Shown here: in pieces, positions 1-7,083 of the stretch
How positions within the stretch are numbered: position 1 is the first letter of the stretch
Layout: every line of letters begins with the position of its first letter
Assembly: GCA_937967875.1 (NCBI GenBank)
Contig: CALBTQ010000597.1
Location: 1 to 12,084 of the forward strand
Direction: 5' to 3'
Origin: an uncultured Pseudomonadota bacterium
GTDB taxonomy: Bacteria; Lernaellota; Lernaellaia; Lernaellales; Lernaellaceae
Length of the DNA stretch: 12,084 nt
Made by a program: the position numbers and the translations under genes
The notes under the pieces: generated by a model
Database searches by the model: none
Told to the model about the DNA's origin: nothing
Seen by the model: only the letters and a program-made list of their open reading frames with translations

Positions 1-43
1 ACCGAGATCTACACTCTTTCCCTACACGACGCTCTTCCGATCT
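1..43 (+). other. Illumina TruSeq/P5 adapter contamination
   Basis: Bases 11-43 match the 33-nt Illumina TruSeq read-1 sequencing primer site, which ends in GCTCTTCCGATCT. Bases 1-10 match the P5 end immediately upstream of it. This is library adapter left at the contig end, not genomic DNA. Genomic sequence starts at about base 44, so the first gene is truncated by the assembly, not by biology. Confidence 0.97.
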
Positions 44-214
44 TTTTCGGCTCGCACGCCGGCGGTGATTTTGCTCGAAGGCACACTGGCGAAGCTGTAT
101 TGCAAAGCGGATAGCTTTACGCACTGGCTGGATGAACATTACAAAATGCGTATGGAGCCGGTCAGCGGTTCGATATTCGCTCTGCGGCGGGAGGCGTCGA
201 CTTCTTCCGACTAA
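44..214 (+). CDS. C-terminal fragment of a hypothetical protein, possibly a membrane glycosyltransferase (partial)
   Basis: Reading from the first base after the adapter gives 56 codons ending in TAA at 212-214. The translation has ordinary protein composition, including LLEGTLAKLYCKADSF, then THWLDEHYKMRM, then SIFALRR near the end. A tail of the form 'L-(D/E)-E-H/Y-Y ... G ... (F/Y)-x-L-R-R' resembles the soluble C-terminus of PMT/ArnT-type (GT39/GT83-like) membrane glycosyltransferases, but the fragment is too short for a firm family call. No start or membrane segment lies in the window. The last 53 bases overlap, tail to tail, the end of the radical SAM gene on the opposite strand. The reading frame is convincing; the family is a guess. 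Confidence 0.55.
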   Translation, partial: FSARTPAVILLEGTLAKLYCKADSFTHWLDEHYKMRMEPVSGSIFALRREASTSSD

Positions 215-1622
215 GCAACAATTCACGCAGCAAGACGGACAATCCCCGCCATGTCAATTTAAGTTCCCGCCCCGGATGCGCCAGCAAACGCCGAAACCGT
301 TGCGCGATGAAACGCGGACGGAAATAAAAACCGAACACCGCGTTCTTCAAAATGCGCAGCGCTTCGTCTTCGGAATAATCGGCCTGAAAAAGCAGCTTCT
401 CGCTGGTCGTGAAATAGTCCTGCCAACGCTCATGCCGCAGCCGATCCGCCGCGCGCAATTCATCATACAATTGGCTGCCGGGCAGCGGTTTGAACAAGTT
501 GAAGGTAACCAGATCCGGCGATATCCGCTTGGCGTAGCGCACCACTTCACGCATATCCTCAGACGTTTCCCAGGGAAATCCGATGATGAAATTCGCCTTG
601 CACTCGATGCCCACCTGCTTGGTCAGTCGCACCGTTTCCGCCGCTTTCGCCGGATCCAGCTTTTTATCGATGCGCGCCAGCGTGGCCGGCAGCGCCGATT
701 CGATGCCGTATGTGATGTGATGGCAACCGGCCCGCCGCATCAGGCGCATGGTCGGTTCGTCGATTGTATCCACGCGCGAATAGCAGTTCCAGGTGATCGT
801 CCGCCTGTTGGCGAGTATGGCTTCACACAACGACTGCATACGTTTGATGTTGATGGTCGGCGCTTCGTCCTCCAGGCGAAAATCGTGAATGCCGTGCCGG
901 TCGATGCAATGATTGACCTCGGCGATGAAGCATTCGTCGCGCCGGTAACGAATGCGATCGTTGAACACCGACTTGGAGCAAAACGCACAATGATAAGGAC
1001 AGCCGCGCGAATACAGAATGCCGGTGGACGGCAGTTGCCAATAGTTACCGGGATCGGGCACGTAGCGCGCCAGCGGCACCAGGTCGCGGGCAGGAAACGG
1101 AAGGGAATCCAGATCCTCGATCAACGGACGCGGTTCATTGCGGCATACCGAATCTTCCCGGCGAAACGCTAAACCGCGAACCGAAGAAAGATCGACCTTG
1201 TTTCGCAGCGCATCCGCCAACTCGACAAGCGTCTGTTCGCCCTCGCCGGCCACGACATAATCGAATGTGGAAAACTCGCACAGGGTTTGTTCCGGCAGCG
1301 CCGACGCGTGAAATCCGCCCAGCACGATCGCCGCCGAAGGAAGATCGCGTTTGACCATTGCGGCATACATCGCCGCCAATTCCACATTGGGCGTATAGGA
1401 ACTGAATCCAACCAATTGCGGCCGATGATTTCGCAAGGCCCGCTGGAGCGCCTCTTCCGGATTCCGCGCCAGATCAAGGTCGCAAATCGCCGGATTGTGC
1501 CCCCGTTCGCGCAGGTACGCGGCGAGATAACACAAGGACAGCGGCACTTCCTTGCCCGTCAGGTTGAAGAAAGTGCCGATGACATTCGGCGTTTGGATCA
1601 GCAGAACATCGGCCACGATCAC
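162..1622 (-). CDS. B12-binding-domain radical SAM protein
   Basis: This 486-aa protein has the layout of cobalamin-dependent (class B, BchE-like) radical SAM enzymes. Residues 1-140 form a Rossmann-like B12-binding domain with GGFH at 102-105 and GEGE at 126-129. It lacks the DxHxxG His ligand, as is usual for this class. The linker carries DSLPFPARDL (about 172-181). The radical SAM domain has the [4Fe-4S] motif CPYHCAFC (C208, C212, C215), and further on GIES and FIIGFPWE motifs typical of the barrel. The basic, partly hydrophobic C-terminal tail (about 434-476) could dock on a membrane. The start is GTG at 1620-1622, with GGGAG 4 nt upstream (complement of 1627-1631). A second GTG two codons downstream has a 10-nt spacer and is equally possible. 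It is transcribed divergently from the main array. The substrate is unknown; class B enzymes commonly methylate unactivated carbons or form rings. Confidence 0.92.
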   Translation of the reverse strand: MIVADVLLIQTPNVIGTFFNLTGKEVPLSLCYLAAYLRERGHNPAICDLDLARNPEEALQRALRNHRPQLVGFSSYTPNVELAAMYAAMVKRDLPSAAIVLGGFHASALPEQTLCEFSTFDYVVAGEGEQTLVELADALRNKVDLSSVRGLAFRREDSVCRNEPRPLIEDLDSLPFPARDLVPLARYVPDPGNYWQLPSTGILYSRGCPYHCAFCSKSVFNDRIRYRRDECFIAEVNHCIDRHGIHDFRLEDEAPTINIKRMQSLCEAILANRRTITWNCYSRVDTIDEPTMRLMRRAGCHHITYGIESALPATLARIDKKLDPAKAAETVRLTKQVGIECKANFIIGFPWETSEDMREVVRYAKRISPDLVTFNLFKPLPGSQLYDELRAADRLRHERWQDYFTTSEKLLFQADYSEDEALRILKNAVFGFYFRPRFIAQRFRRLLAHPGRELKLTWRGLSVLLRELLLSRKKSTPPAAERISNR

Positions 1623-1647
1623 GTCGCTCCCTTATCGGTTGTCGCTT

Positions 1648-1677
1648 ATCTTACACGAAATAAATTGCCGCCGTCAG
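1648..1677 (-). promoter_or_regulatory. Candidate sigma-70-like promoter for the leftward radical SAM gene
   Basis: On the minus strand, CTGACG (complement of 1672-1677) and TAAGAT (complement of 1648-1653) are separated by 18 bases. Each matches 4 of 6 consensus positions (TTGACA and TATAAT). A start site about 7 nt further on would leave a short leader before the GGGAG site and GTG start. The position in a 114-bp divergent gap is right, but the match is mediocre. Confidence 0.3.
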
Positions 1678-1725
1678 CATGCGCATACAGCCGTTTTTCT
1701 CCACCGGTCCGTCTGTGATATTAAT

Positions 1726-1730
1726 GAAGG
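1726..1730 (+). promoter_or_regulatory. Ribosome binding site GAAGG supporting a TTG start
   Basis: GAAGG lies 6 nt upstream of the TTG at 1737. The competing in-frame ATG at 1755 has only GAGG with a 12-nt spacer. The spacing favours TTG, while codon preference favours ATG. The conserved core of the protein (KILLIQ) begins after both. Confidence 0.4.
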
Positions 1731-1736
1731 CCACAT

Positions 1737-3227
1737 TTGAGGCCCCGTTTGAAGATGCACAGAAAAGCCCCCGATGCGAAAATCCTGCTGATCCAGGCCG
1801 CGACCCTGGGATTGGACAGCGCCAAAAGCCGACCGGCGTTGCCGTTGTCGCTGCTGTGCGCCGTGAATCTGGTGGCCGGCGATTTTCCGGTGGAGATTTT
1901 CGACCAGCGTCAGGAAGCGTTGACCAACGCGCATATCGAACGTTGGCGGCGCGAATCGTTTCTGTGCATCGGCGTAACCGGCCTGACCGGCCCGGAAATC
2001 GGCAGCGCCAATAAAATAGTCGCGCGGCTGCGGCAGATCACCGACGCGCCGATCGTCTGGGGCGGCAAACACGCCAGCATGTTCCCCCAATTCCTGATCG
2101 AAGCAGGCCGTGCGGACATCGTTGTGATCGGCGAAGGCGAATGGACATTCCTCCATCTCGCTCGTGCCTTGCGCGATCACACACCCTGGCAGGATATCCC
2201 CGGCCTGGCGTTTCGCGATCCGCAGAGCGGCGCCTATCGCCAAACACCAGCGGCGGAAACGGTCGATCTGAACCGTATGCCCGCTCTGCCGTATCATCTG
2301 TTGGCGCATGCCTATCTGTTCGACAAATGGAATTTGAAGACCTCGACCATTGAAACGTCGCGCGGCTGCCCCTACCAATGCCACTATTGCTATCACAGTC
2401 ATGAAAGCCAAAAGAGCTGGCACGCGGGCGGCGCCGACTGGACCCTTGAACGCATCCGCCAATTGAAGCAAACGTTTCCCGACGTGGGCTACCTGGCCGT
2501 GCAGGACGACAATTATTTTATCGATCGGTCACGCAACATCGAACTTGCCGAAAAAATGATTGCCGCCGAGCTGGTTATGCCCTTCACCGCGGCCGGATCG
2601 ATCCGCGACTTTCAACGCATGTCCGACGACGACCTTGCTTTACTTGCCCGCAGCGGTCTGGCGCAGGTCGAAATCGGCATCGAAACACTGGCACCGCGCC
2701 TACAGGAAGAAATCAATAAAAAGCAGACAGCCGAGGAAATCCTTTCCGTTTGTCATCGCCTCAACCATCATAGCGTACGTATTTGGGGGAACATCCTTGT
2801 CGGTTTCGAAGGCGAAACTCCTACCGAACTCGATTATACGCTTCATTTCGTCCGCCGTTTGAAACGCGAAATACCGCGAACCGTTTTCTCGCCGTTTTAC
2901 GTGTATACGCCATACCCCGGCACTTGCCTCTGTCGCAAGATGGAGCAGAAAGGCTATCGCCTGCCCACGATGCAGGAATTGGAAGAAGTTAGTTGGAGTC
3001 GTCCGATCAGTCCCTGGCTCAGCAAACGTCAGCGCAAATTTTACGGTCGTCTGTACTTCTATACGCTGTTTATCGACGACAAGATTCTCGATTTTCGCAA
3101 TAAGCCGTGGACGAAATTCCTGCTGCGCCTCTTTCAGCCCATCGCCCGCTGGCGCGTGTTTCACCGCCGAATGGAACTGCCGTTGGAAAAATGGATTTTC
3201 GACCATCTCGTGCGCATATCCTATTGA
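1737..3227 (+). CDS. B12-binding-domain radical SAM protein
   Basis: This 496-aa protein (490 aa if it starts at ATG 1755) opens the rightward array. The N-terminal cobalamin-type domain begins at KILLIQ (15-20) and carries GGKH at 109-112 and GEGE at 132-135. The radical SAM [4Fe-4S] motif is CPYQCHYC (C211, C215, C218), followed by barrel motifs such as EIGIETL and ILVGFEGE. Unlike the other B12-type enzymes here, the segment after the cluster (YHSHESQKSWHAGG) lacks the usual R-x-R-S/Y basic signature, so it belongs to a different subfamily. The C-terminal 100 residues are rich in aromatic and basic residues (for example RQRKFYGRLYFYTLF). Its TGA is directly followed by the ATG of the next gene, which indicates co-translation. 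The reaction is not predictable; methyl transfer or carbon-skeleton rearrangement are typical for the class. Confidence 0.9.
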   Translation: MRPRLKMHRKAPDAKILLIQAATLGLDSAKSRPALPLSLLCAVNLVAGDFPVEIFDQRQEALTNAHIERWRRESFLCIGVTGLTGPEIGSANKIVARLRQITDAPIVWGGKHASMFPQFLIEAGRADIVVIGEGEWTFLHLARALRDHTPWQDIPGLAFRDPQSGAYRQTPAAETVDLNRMPALPYHLLAHAYLFDKWNLKTSTIETSRGCPYQCHYCYHSHESQKSWHAGGADWTLERIRQLKQTFPDVGYLAVQDDNYFIDRSRNIELAEKMIAAELVMPFTAAGSIRDFQRMSDDDLALLARSGLAQVEIGIETLAPRLQEEINKKQTAEEILSVCHRLNHHSVRIWGNILVGFEGETPTELDYTLHFVRRLKREIPRTVFSPFYVYTPYPGTCLCRKMEQKGYRLPTMQELEEVSWSRPISPWLSKRQRKFYGRLYFYTLFIDDKILDFRNKPWTKFLLRLFQPIARWRVFHRRMELPLEKWIFDHLVRISY

Positions 3228-4541
3228 ATGCATGCCGGTTTGACTTCGCTCGGCAATCCTCTCTTTAATGACACGATGAAATCGATCGCCACGCATACTC
3301 GTTGTCCGGAATGTGGAGAAATTCTTCTCGCCGATTTGTTCGAGCGCAATGGGCGCGTCTATCTGTGCGCCGCCTGTCCGCACCACGGTCCCTGGGAAAA
3401 GCTGATGGCCAAGGACGCTTCGCTGTTTTGGGAACTGCGACGGCGCCACGCCAATTCGCCGGGTGTTCCCGTGGACGGTTTTCATCGCGAGTGGTCACTG
3501 TATTCGCCGCTGGTCACGACCTGCGCGATCGACGTAACCAAGCGTTGCAATCTTCGTTGTCCCGACTGTTTTTCCGACGCTGGCTCGCCGCTGGACGAAC
3601 CGTCTTTTGAGGAAATCATGGGCATGCTGCCGCCGTATACCGGCCGCGGTTTTCGTCCCAACATTTCCCTGGTCGGCGGTGAATCGCTGCTGCGCGAGGA
3701 CATCGATCAAATCATCGCCGGCATCGCCAAACGCGGTTTTACGCCGCGGCTTAATTCCAACGGCAAGGGCTTGCTCGACCGCGCGCTGGTCGCGCGTCTG
3801 CGCCAGGCGGGCCTGCAATGGGTGATTTTGCAGTTTGACGGTTTTTCGCCGGCGACCTCGCTCCGCTTTCGCGGAGAGGATTTTATCAAGCAGAAATTGC
3901 AGGTTATTCAACTGCTCGCCGAATTCGATATCAACGTGCATTTCGCGGTGATGGTCATGGCCGGCGTCAACGATCACGAGTTGACCGACATTCTGCGTTT
4001 TGCTCTGAAAACGCCCAATGTGCGCCGCGTGTCGTTTTATCCGCGCACCCAGGTCGGCCGCAATCCGCATGAAAACGACGAAAGCACCGATCTCTCCGAC
4101 GTTGTCCGTTCGCTCGAACAAAGCTCGAACGGATCGATCAACCGCCGCGATTTGCTGCACTTCAAGCGTTTGTTCGCTCTGCTTTTCGGCCTGACGAACA
4201 ATCCGGTGTTTCGCAATCGCGCGTGCATCGTACCCTTCATCGTGCGGCTCGACGGCGAAACCGTGCAACCGATCAACCGCCTGCTGCCGCCCGGATTTTC
4301 CACGGCGCAATGGCGCGGACTTTTCCAGCTCGTCGGGCAGACGCAACGGTTATGGCGCTTTGATCGCGGCGAATACGACAGCGGCGTCCTGCCGGTCAAC
4401 ATCGAGAAATTTTACGACAACGCCGCCTTCGATCTGGATGCGTCCGCCAATTGCCACCATGTGTATTTAACACGCCACGGCTACATCCCGTTTTGCCTGT
4501 ACAACTCGTTTTTCCGCGATCAGCCGACATCGCCATGCTGA
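3228..4541 (+). CDS. Radical SAM protein of the COG1964 / tetraether lipid synthase (Tes)-like family
   Basis: The 437-aa product lacks a B12 domain. Its N-terminus is a zinc-ribbon or rubredoxin-like module: CPEC (C26, C29), then CAACPHHG (C47, C50). A radical SAM core follows with CNLRCPDC (C107, C111, C114) and GGES at 150-153. A cysteine at 333 comes before an RLDGETVQPINR segment, and the end has C409 followed by GYIPFCLYN (C423). From family knowledge, this order (CPEC / CPxHG module, radical SAM core, 'dG...P.nR', terminal 'PFCxYN') is that of COG1964, which includes archaeal Tes. Tes joins lipid tails by radical C-C coupling. The Cys-rich CPxDCGLCxxH segment that I recall lying before the core in Tes is absent here; that stretch reads PVDGFHREW. 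So at least one auxiliary cluster may be missing. ATG 3228 abuts the previous stop. ATG 3276 (MKSIATHTRCPEC) is an equally likely start; neither has a good Shine-Dalgarno. The 3' end may be frameshifted. Confidence 0.85.
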   Translation: MHAGLTSLGNPLFNDTMKSIATHTRCPECGEILLADLFERNGRVYLCAACPHHGPWEKLMAKDASLFWELRRRHANSPGVPVDGFHREWSLYSPLVTTCAIDVTKRCNLRCPDCFSDAGSPLDEPSFEEIMGMLPPYTGRGFRPNISLVGGESLLREDIDQIIAGIAKRGFTPRLNSNGKGLLDRALVARLRQAGLQWVILQFDGFSPATSLRFRGEDFIKQKLQVIQLLAEFDINVHFAVMVMAGVNDHELTDILRFALKTPNVRRVSFYPRTQVGRNPHENDESTDLSDVVRSLEQSSNGSINRRDLLHFKRLFALLFGLTNNPVFRNRACIVPFIVRLDGETVQPINRLLPPGFSTAQWRGLFQLVGQTQRLWRFDRGEYDSGVLPVNIEKFYDNAAFDLDASANCHHVYLTRHGYIPFCLYNSFFRDQPTSPC

Positions 4542-4591
4542 GCGCGGCCCAAGTGCTGCTTGAGATCGGCCAATCTTTCATGTCACTATGA
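4509..4591 (+). other. Possible frameshifted C-terminal tail of the COG1964 gene
   Basis: After a run of five T (4509-4513) the annotated frame stops at 4541. If one base is missing from that run, the reading continues as PRSADIAMLSAAQVLLEI and on to TGA at 4589-4591. That peptide has helix-like composition and codon use like its neighbours. It would also shrink the 86-bp gap, the largest in the array, to 36 bp. Part of it could instead be read as an 18-codon ORF from ATG 4535, but that ORF has no ribosome binding site. This may equally be chance. Confidence 0.3.
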
Positions 4592-4615
4592 GGCGAGAAA
4601 CGGTCTATTTTGCAT

Positions 4616-4621
4616 AAAGGA
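4616..4621 (+). promoter_or_regulatory. Ribosome binding site AAAGGA fixing the start at 4628
   Basis: AAAGGA lies 6 nt upstream of ATG 4628. That ATG gives MRVLLVRPP, the normal beginning of a B12-binding radical SAM protein. The longer frame opening at TTG 4610 would contain this site inside its own coding sequence, so it is unlikely. Confidence 0.7.
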
Positions 4622-4627
4622 CGCCCG

Positions 4628-6130
4628 ATGCGCGTTTTGCTTGTTCGTCCGCCGCTGTTTCAGGTGAATTTTTCCCTGGGCATTTTTCCTTTGGGCTTGT
4701 ACTCGCAGTTCATGACTCGCTATCCCCCCTTGGGCATGATGTACCTGGCGTCGCTGTTGCGCCGGGACGGGCACGAGGTCGCGTTTATCGACGCGGAGAG
4801 CGAAAATCTCGAAAGCGAATCGGTGATCGCACGGATGCGCCCCTTCGCGCCGGAACTGCTGGTCGGCAACCTCAACGTCTACAATTCCTATCGTAACATA
4901 ATAGATATGATAACCATCAAGAACGCGTTCGACGCGCCCCTGATCGTACGCGGTCACTTCCCCAGCGCCTATGCCGACGAGACGATGTCGCACCCGGAAA
5001 TCGACTATGCGCTCACCGGCAAAGGCTTTACTTCGCTGGCGCAGTTAGTGCGCCGGATCGCCACCGGCCGGGAACCGAACGATGTCGGCGGTGTGCGTTT
5101 TCGGCGACAGAACCAGGTCATCGACACCGGTCCGGAGGCGCCGCTGGCCGATATGGACGACTTGCCGTTTCCCGCGCGCGACCTGGTCGACAATCGCCTG
5201 TATACCACCAACCTGACCTACCGCCGGCCGTTCACCACGATGTTCGCCAGCCTGGGTTGTCCCTTCGATTGCGCTTATTGCCAGGACCGCGTTGTGCCTT
5301 TCACTACCCGTAGCGCGCCGAATGTGCTGGCCGAAATTGAAGAATGCGTGCAACGGTACGGCATTCGCGAGATCACGTTTCTCGATCCGACTTTCACCAT
5401 CAAACGCCAATGGGTGCTCGACATCTGTCGGGGCATCGTGGAGCGCCGCCTTGACATTTCATACACAATCCGCACACGCCCCGATCTGCTTGACGATGAG
5501 ATGCTGGCGCAGCTCGCCGCCTCCGGTTGCGTGCGTATCAGCATCGGCATCGAAACCGGCGATCCGGAGTTGATGACCAAATTACTTCGCAAGATAACAT
5601 CCGATCAGATCAAAAGGGCAATCGAACTCATCCGTCGGCACCGCATCATGGCTTTCGGCTATTTCATGGTCGGCATCCCCGGCGAGTCCCACCGCAGCTG
5701 GCAAAACACGTTGGATTTCGTCCGCGAGCTGCCACTGGATTTCGCCCAGTTTCTGTTGACCATTCCGACCCTGCATTCGAAAATCTGGGAGTACAACACA
5801 AAGCTGCTCGATAAAGATATCTGGCGGGAAATCCACTACGGTCGTTACCCGACCCCCGATGAATTTCGCTGCCGGGAAACCGAACTGACCTTGCCGGAGA
5901 TCGACCGTTGGACGAACCGGCTGTATCGCACGTTTTATTTGGATTCCGCGCGCTGGCGCTCTTGGCTGCGGATGAAATTTCTTACCGGTTACGTGCGACG
6001 TCAATTTGAAATTGCCGGAACGATCGTTACGCAAACGATACTGCGGTTCATCCGGCAACGGTTCCCCACCTTTCTTCTGTTACGCTACCCCTTCGCGCGC
6101 AACGGCGGTCCGGGAAGCCCACGCCGATGA
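4628..6130 (+). CDS. B12-binding-domain radical SAM protein with atypical cobalamin-domain motifs
   Basis: This is a 500-aa protein. The N-terminal domain (1-145) has the cobalamin-domain fold pattern, starting MRVLLVRPP, with PPLGMMYLASLLR at 33-45. The usual GGxH is RGHF (108-111) and the usual GEGE is GKGF (131-134), so the cobalamin-facing loops diverge from its four relatives here. A linker with DDLPFPARDLVDNR (177-190) leads to the radical SAM motif CPFDCAYC (C211, C215, C218). Barrel signatures include DPTF, IGIETGD and FMVGIPGE. The last 60 residues are basic and hydrophobic (RMKFLTGYVRRQFE, then FIRQRFPTFLLLRYPF), suggesting peripheral membrane contact. ATGA at 6127-6130 couples it to the next gene. 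The radical SAM chemistry is near certain; cobalamin use is less sure than for the others. Confidence 0.9.
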   Translation: MRVLLVRPPLFQVNFSLGIFPLGLYSQFMTRYPPLGMMYLASLLRRDGHEVAFIDAESENLESESVIARMRPFAPELLVGNLNVYNSYRNIIDMITIKNAFDAPLIVRGHFPSAYADETMSHPEIDYALTGKGFTSLAQLVRRIATGREPNDVGGVRFRRQNQVIDTGPEAPLADMDDLPFPARDLVDNRLYTTNLTYRRPFTTMFASLGCPFDCAYCQDRVVPFTTRSAPNVLAEIEECVQRYGIREITFLDPTFTIKRQWVLDICRGIVERRLDISYTIRTRPDLLDDEMLAQLAASGCVRISIGIETGDPELMTKLLRKITSDQIKRAIELIRRHRIMAFGYFMVGIPGESHRSWQNTLDFVRELPLDFAQFLLTIPTLHSKIWEYNTKLLDKDIWREIHYGRYPTPDEFRCRETELTLPEIDRWTNRLYRTFYLDSARWRSWLRMKFLTGYVRRQFEIAGTIVTQTILRFIRQRFPTFLLLRYPFARNGGPGSPRR

Positions 6131-7083
6131 AACATCGAGTGGCGATCGTCCCATGTTCATCTTACTCCACCGGCGAAGTCATGCAGGCATTGCGCCAAGG
6201 GTTGGACCTGCTCGGCGGAGTAGAACAGTTTCTCGGCGACGGAAAACGCCTGCTCGTCAAACCGAACTTATTCGCCGCCGTCAAACCGGAAAGCGCTTTA
6301 AGCACGCACCCGGCGATGATCGGCGCGATGATTTCTCTGCTCAACGAGTGCGGCGCACAAGTGCTCGTGGGCGACAATCCCGTGTTCGGGTTTTCGCGCC
6401 TGACCTACCGGCGCACCGGCATGCTTTCCGCTTTATCGGGAAAAAACGCCCGCGCGGTTTCGCTGAAAGACACCGCTCCCCGTGCACATGCGTGCGGCCG
6501 AGTCATCGATCGTTTACTGGTGTCGCGATTGTTGGACGATGTCTCCGCCGTCATTTCGTTGCCCAAGCTCAAGGCGCACAATTTAATGGGCATGTCGGGC
6601 GCGGTGAAAAACAACTATGGGCTGGTGCACGGCGGCGGGATTCGCAAACGGTTGCATTTACGCTTTCCGGTTCCCGACGATTTTGCGCGCATGTTGCTGG
6701 ATCTCGACGAACTCATTGCGCCCACCTTGTACGTCGTGGATGCGATCGTGGCGTCCGACGGGCACGGGCCGCGCTTCGGCAAGCCGCGACACGTCGGGGC
6801 AATCGTGCTGGGCACGTCCGCGGTGGCCGTCGATTTTCTGCTGGCCGATCTGATCGGCATACCGCCGGAGAAGGTCGTCACCTTGCGCGTGGCGATGCAG
6901 GAAGCGGCGTGGCGACAACCGGCGGAAGCGATCGAGACGGTCGGCGCATCGGTGACGGATTTACGCTGCGTCGATTTCAATCATCCGCCGGGCGGAGGCG
7001 GCATCGTCTCGGTTCTGCCCGCGCCGTTGCAACGATGGCTGATTCGTCGTTCGCAAAAATTGATCGAGCGTCGCCATGGATAA
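6127..7083 (+). CDS. DUF362 domain-containing protein
   Basis: The 318-aa protein fits the DUF362 (COG2006) family. Recognisable blocks are VKPNL (44-48), STHPAMIGAMI (59-69), GDNPVFG (82-88), the core LPKLKAHNLMG then GAVKNNYG (145-165), and VVDAIVASDGHGPRFGKP followed by GTSAVAVDFLLADLIG. Many DUF362 proteins end in a 2x[4Fe-4S] ferredoxin module. Here no paired CxxCxxC motifs exist and only scattered cysteines occur, so this is the iron-sulfur-free form. The family has no reaction I can assign with confidence. The gene overlaps its upstream neighbour by 4 bp (ATGA) and its downstream neighbour by 8 bp, so it is probably translated in step with the two radical SAM enzymes around it and may act in their pathway. 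A weak GGGAAG lies 9 nt before ATG. Confidence 0.85.
   Translation: MKHRVAIVPCSSYSTGEVMQALRQGLDLLGGVEQFLGDGKRLLVKPNLFAAVKPESALSTHPAMIGAMISLLNECGAQVLVGDNPVFGFSRLTYRRTGMLSALSGKNARAVSLKDTAPRAHACGRVIDRLLVSRLLDDVSAVISLPKLKAHNLMGMSGAVKNNYGLVHGGGIRKRLHLRFPVPDDFARMLLDLDELIAPTLYVVDAIVASDGHGPRFGKPRHVGAIVLGTSAVAVDFLLADLIGIPPEKVVTLRVAMQEAAWRQPAEAIETVGASVTDLRCVDFNHPPGGGGIVSVLPAPLQRWLIRRSQKLIERRHG

Larger units (their letters stand above)
1623..1736. promoter_or_regulatory. Divergent intergenic region between the two radical SAM transcription units
   Basis: This 114-bp stretch is the only divergent gap in the window, so it should hold promoters for both directions. A weak candidate for the leftward gene is listed separately. 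For the rightward array there is an AT-rich block at 1717-1725 (GATATTAAT) that could act as a -10 region, but no good -35 is visible. On the minus strand GATAAG occurs twice, 14 bases apart, each followed within 3 bases by GCGAC; this could be an operator or chance. No terminator, riboswitch or RNA gene is apparent. Confidence 0.4.

Noticed and set aside
132..1172. 346-codon open frame on the + strand opposite the first radical SAM gene
   Set aside because: Its product is rich in Arg, Gln and His, with no domain pattern. It is the antisense shadow of a gene with clear radical SAM motifs.
1724..2014. ATG-initiated frame after TTAATGAAGG as the start of the first array gene
   Set aside because: It is out of frame with the radical SAM protein and encodes an Arg-rich peptide without motifs. 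The GAAGG there is better used by TTG 1737.
1674..2471. 265-codon open frame on the - strand
   Set aside because: It lies antisense to the radical SAM gene at 1737-3227, its composition is shadow-like and no family is recognisable.
3495..4346. 283-codon open frame on the - strand
   Set aside because: It is complementary to the COG1964 gene core and has no motifs of its own.
4535..4591. 18-codon ORF as a possible RiPP precursor for the SPASM enzyme
   Set aside because: It has no ribosome binding site, no leader/core organisation and no Cys/Gly/aromatic-rich core. It is better explained as a frameshifted gene tail or chance.
4610..4627. TTG start adding six residues to the B12-type radical SAM at 4628
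   Set aside because: The AAAGGA ribosome binding site lies inside this extension and is ideally spaced for ATG 4628.
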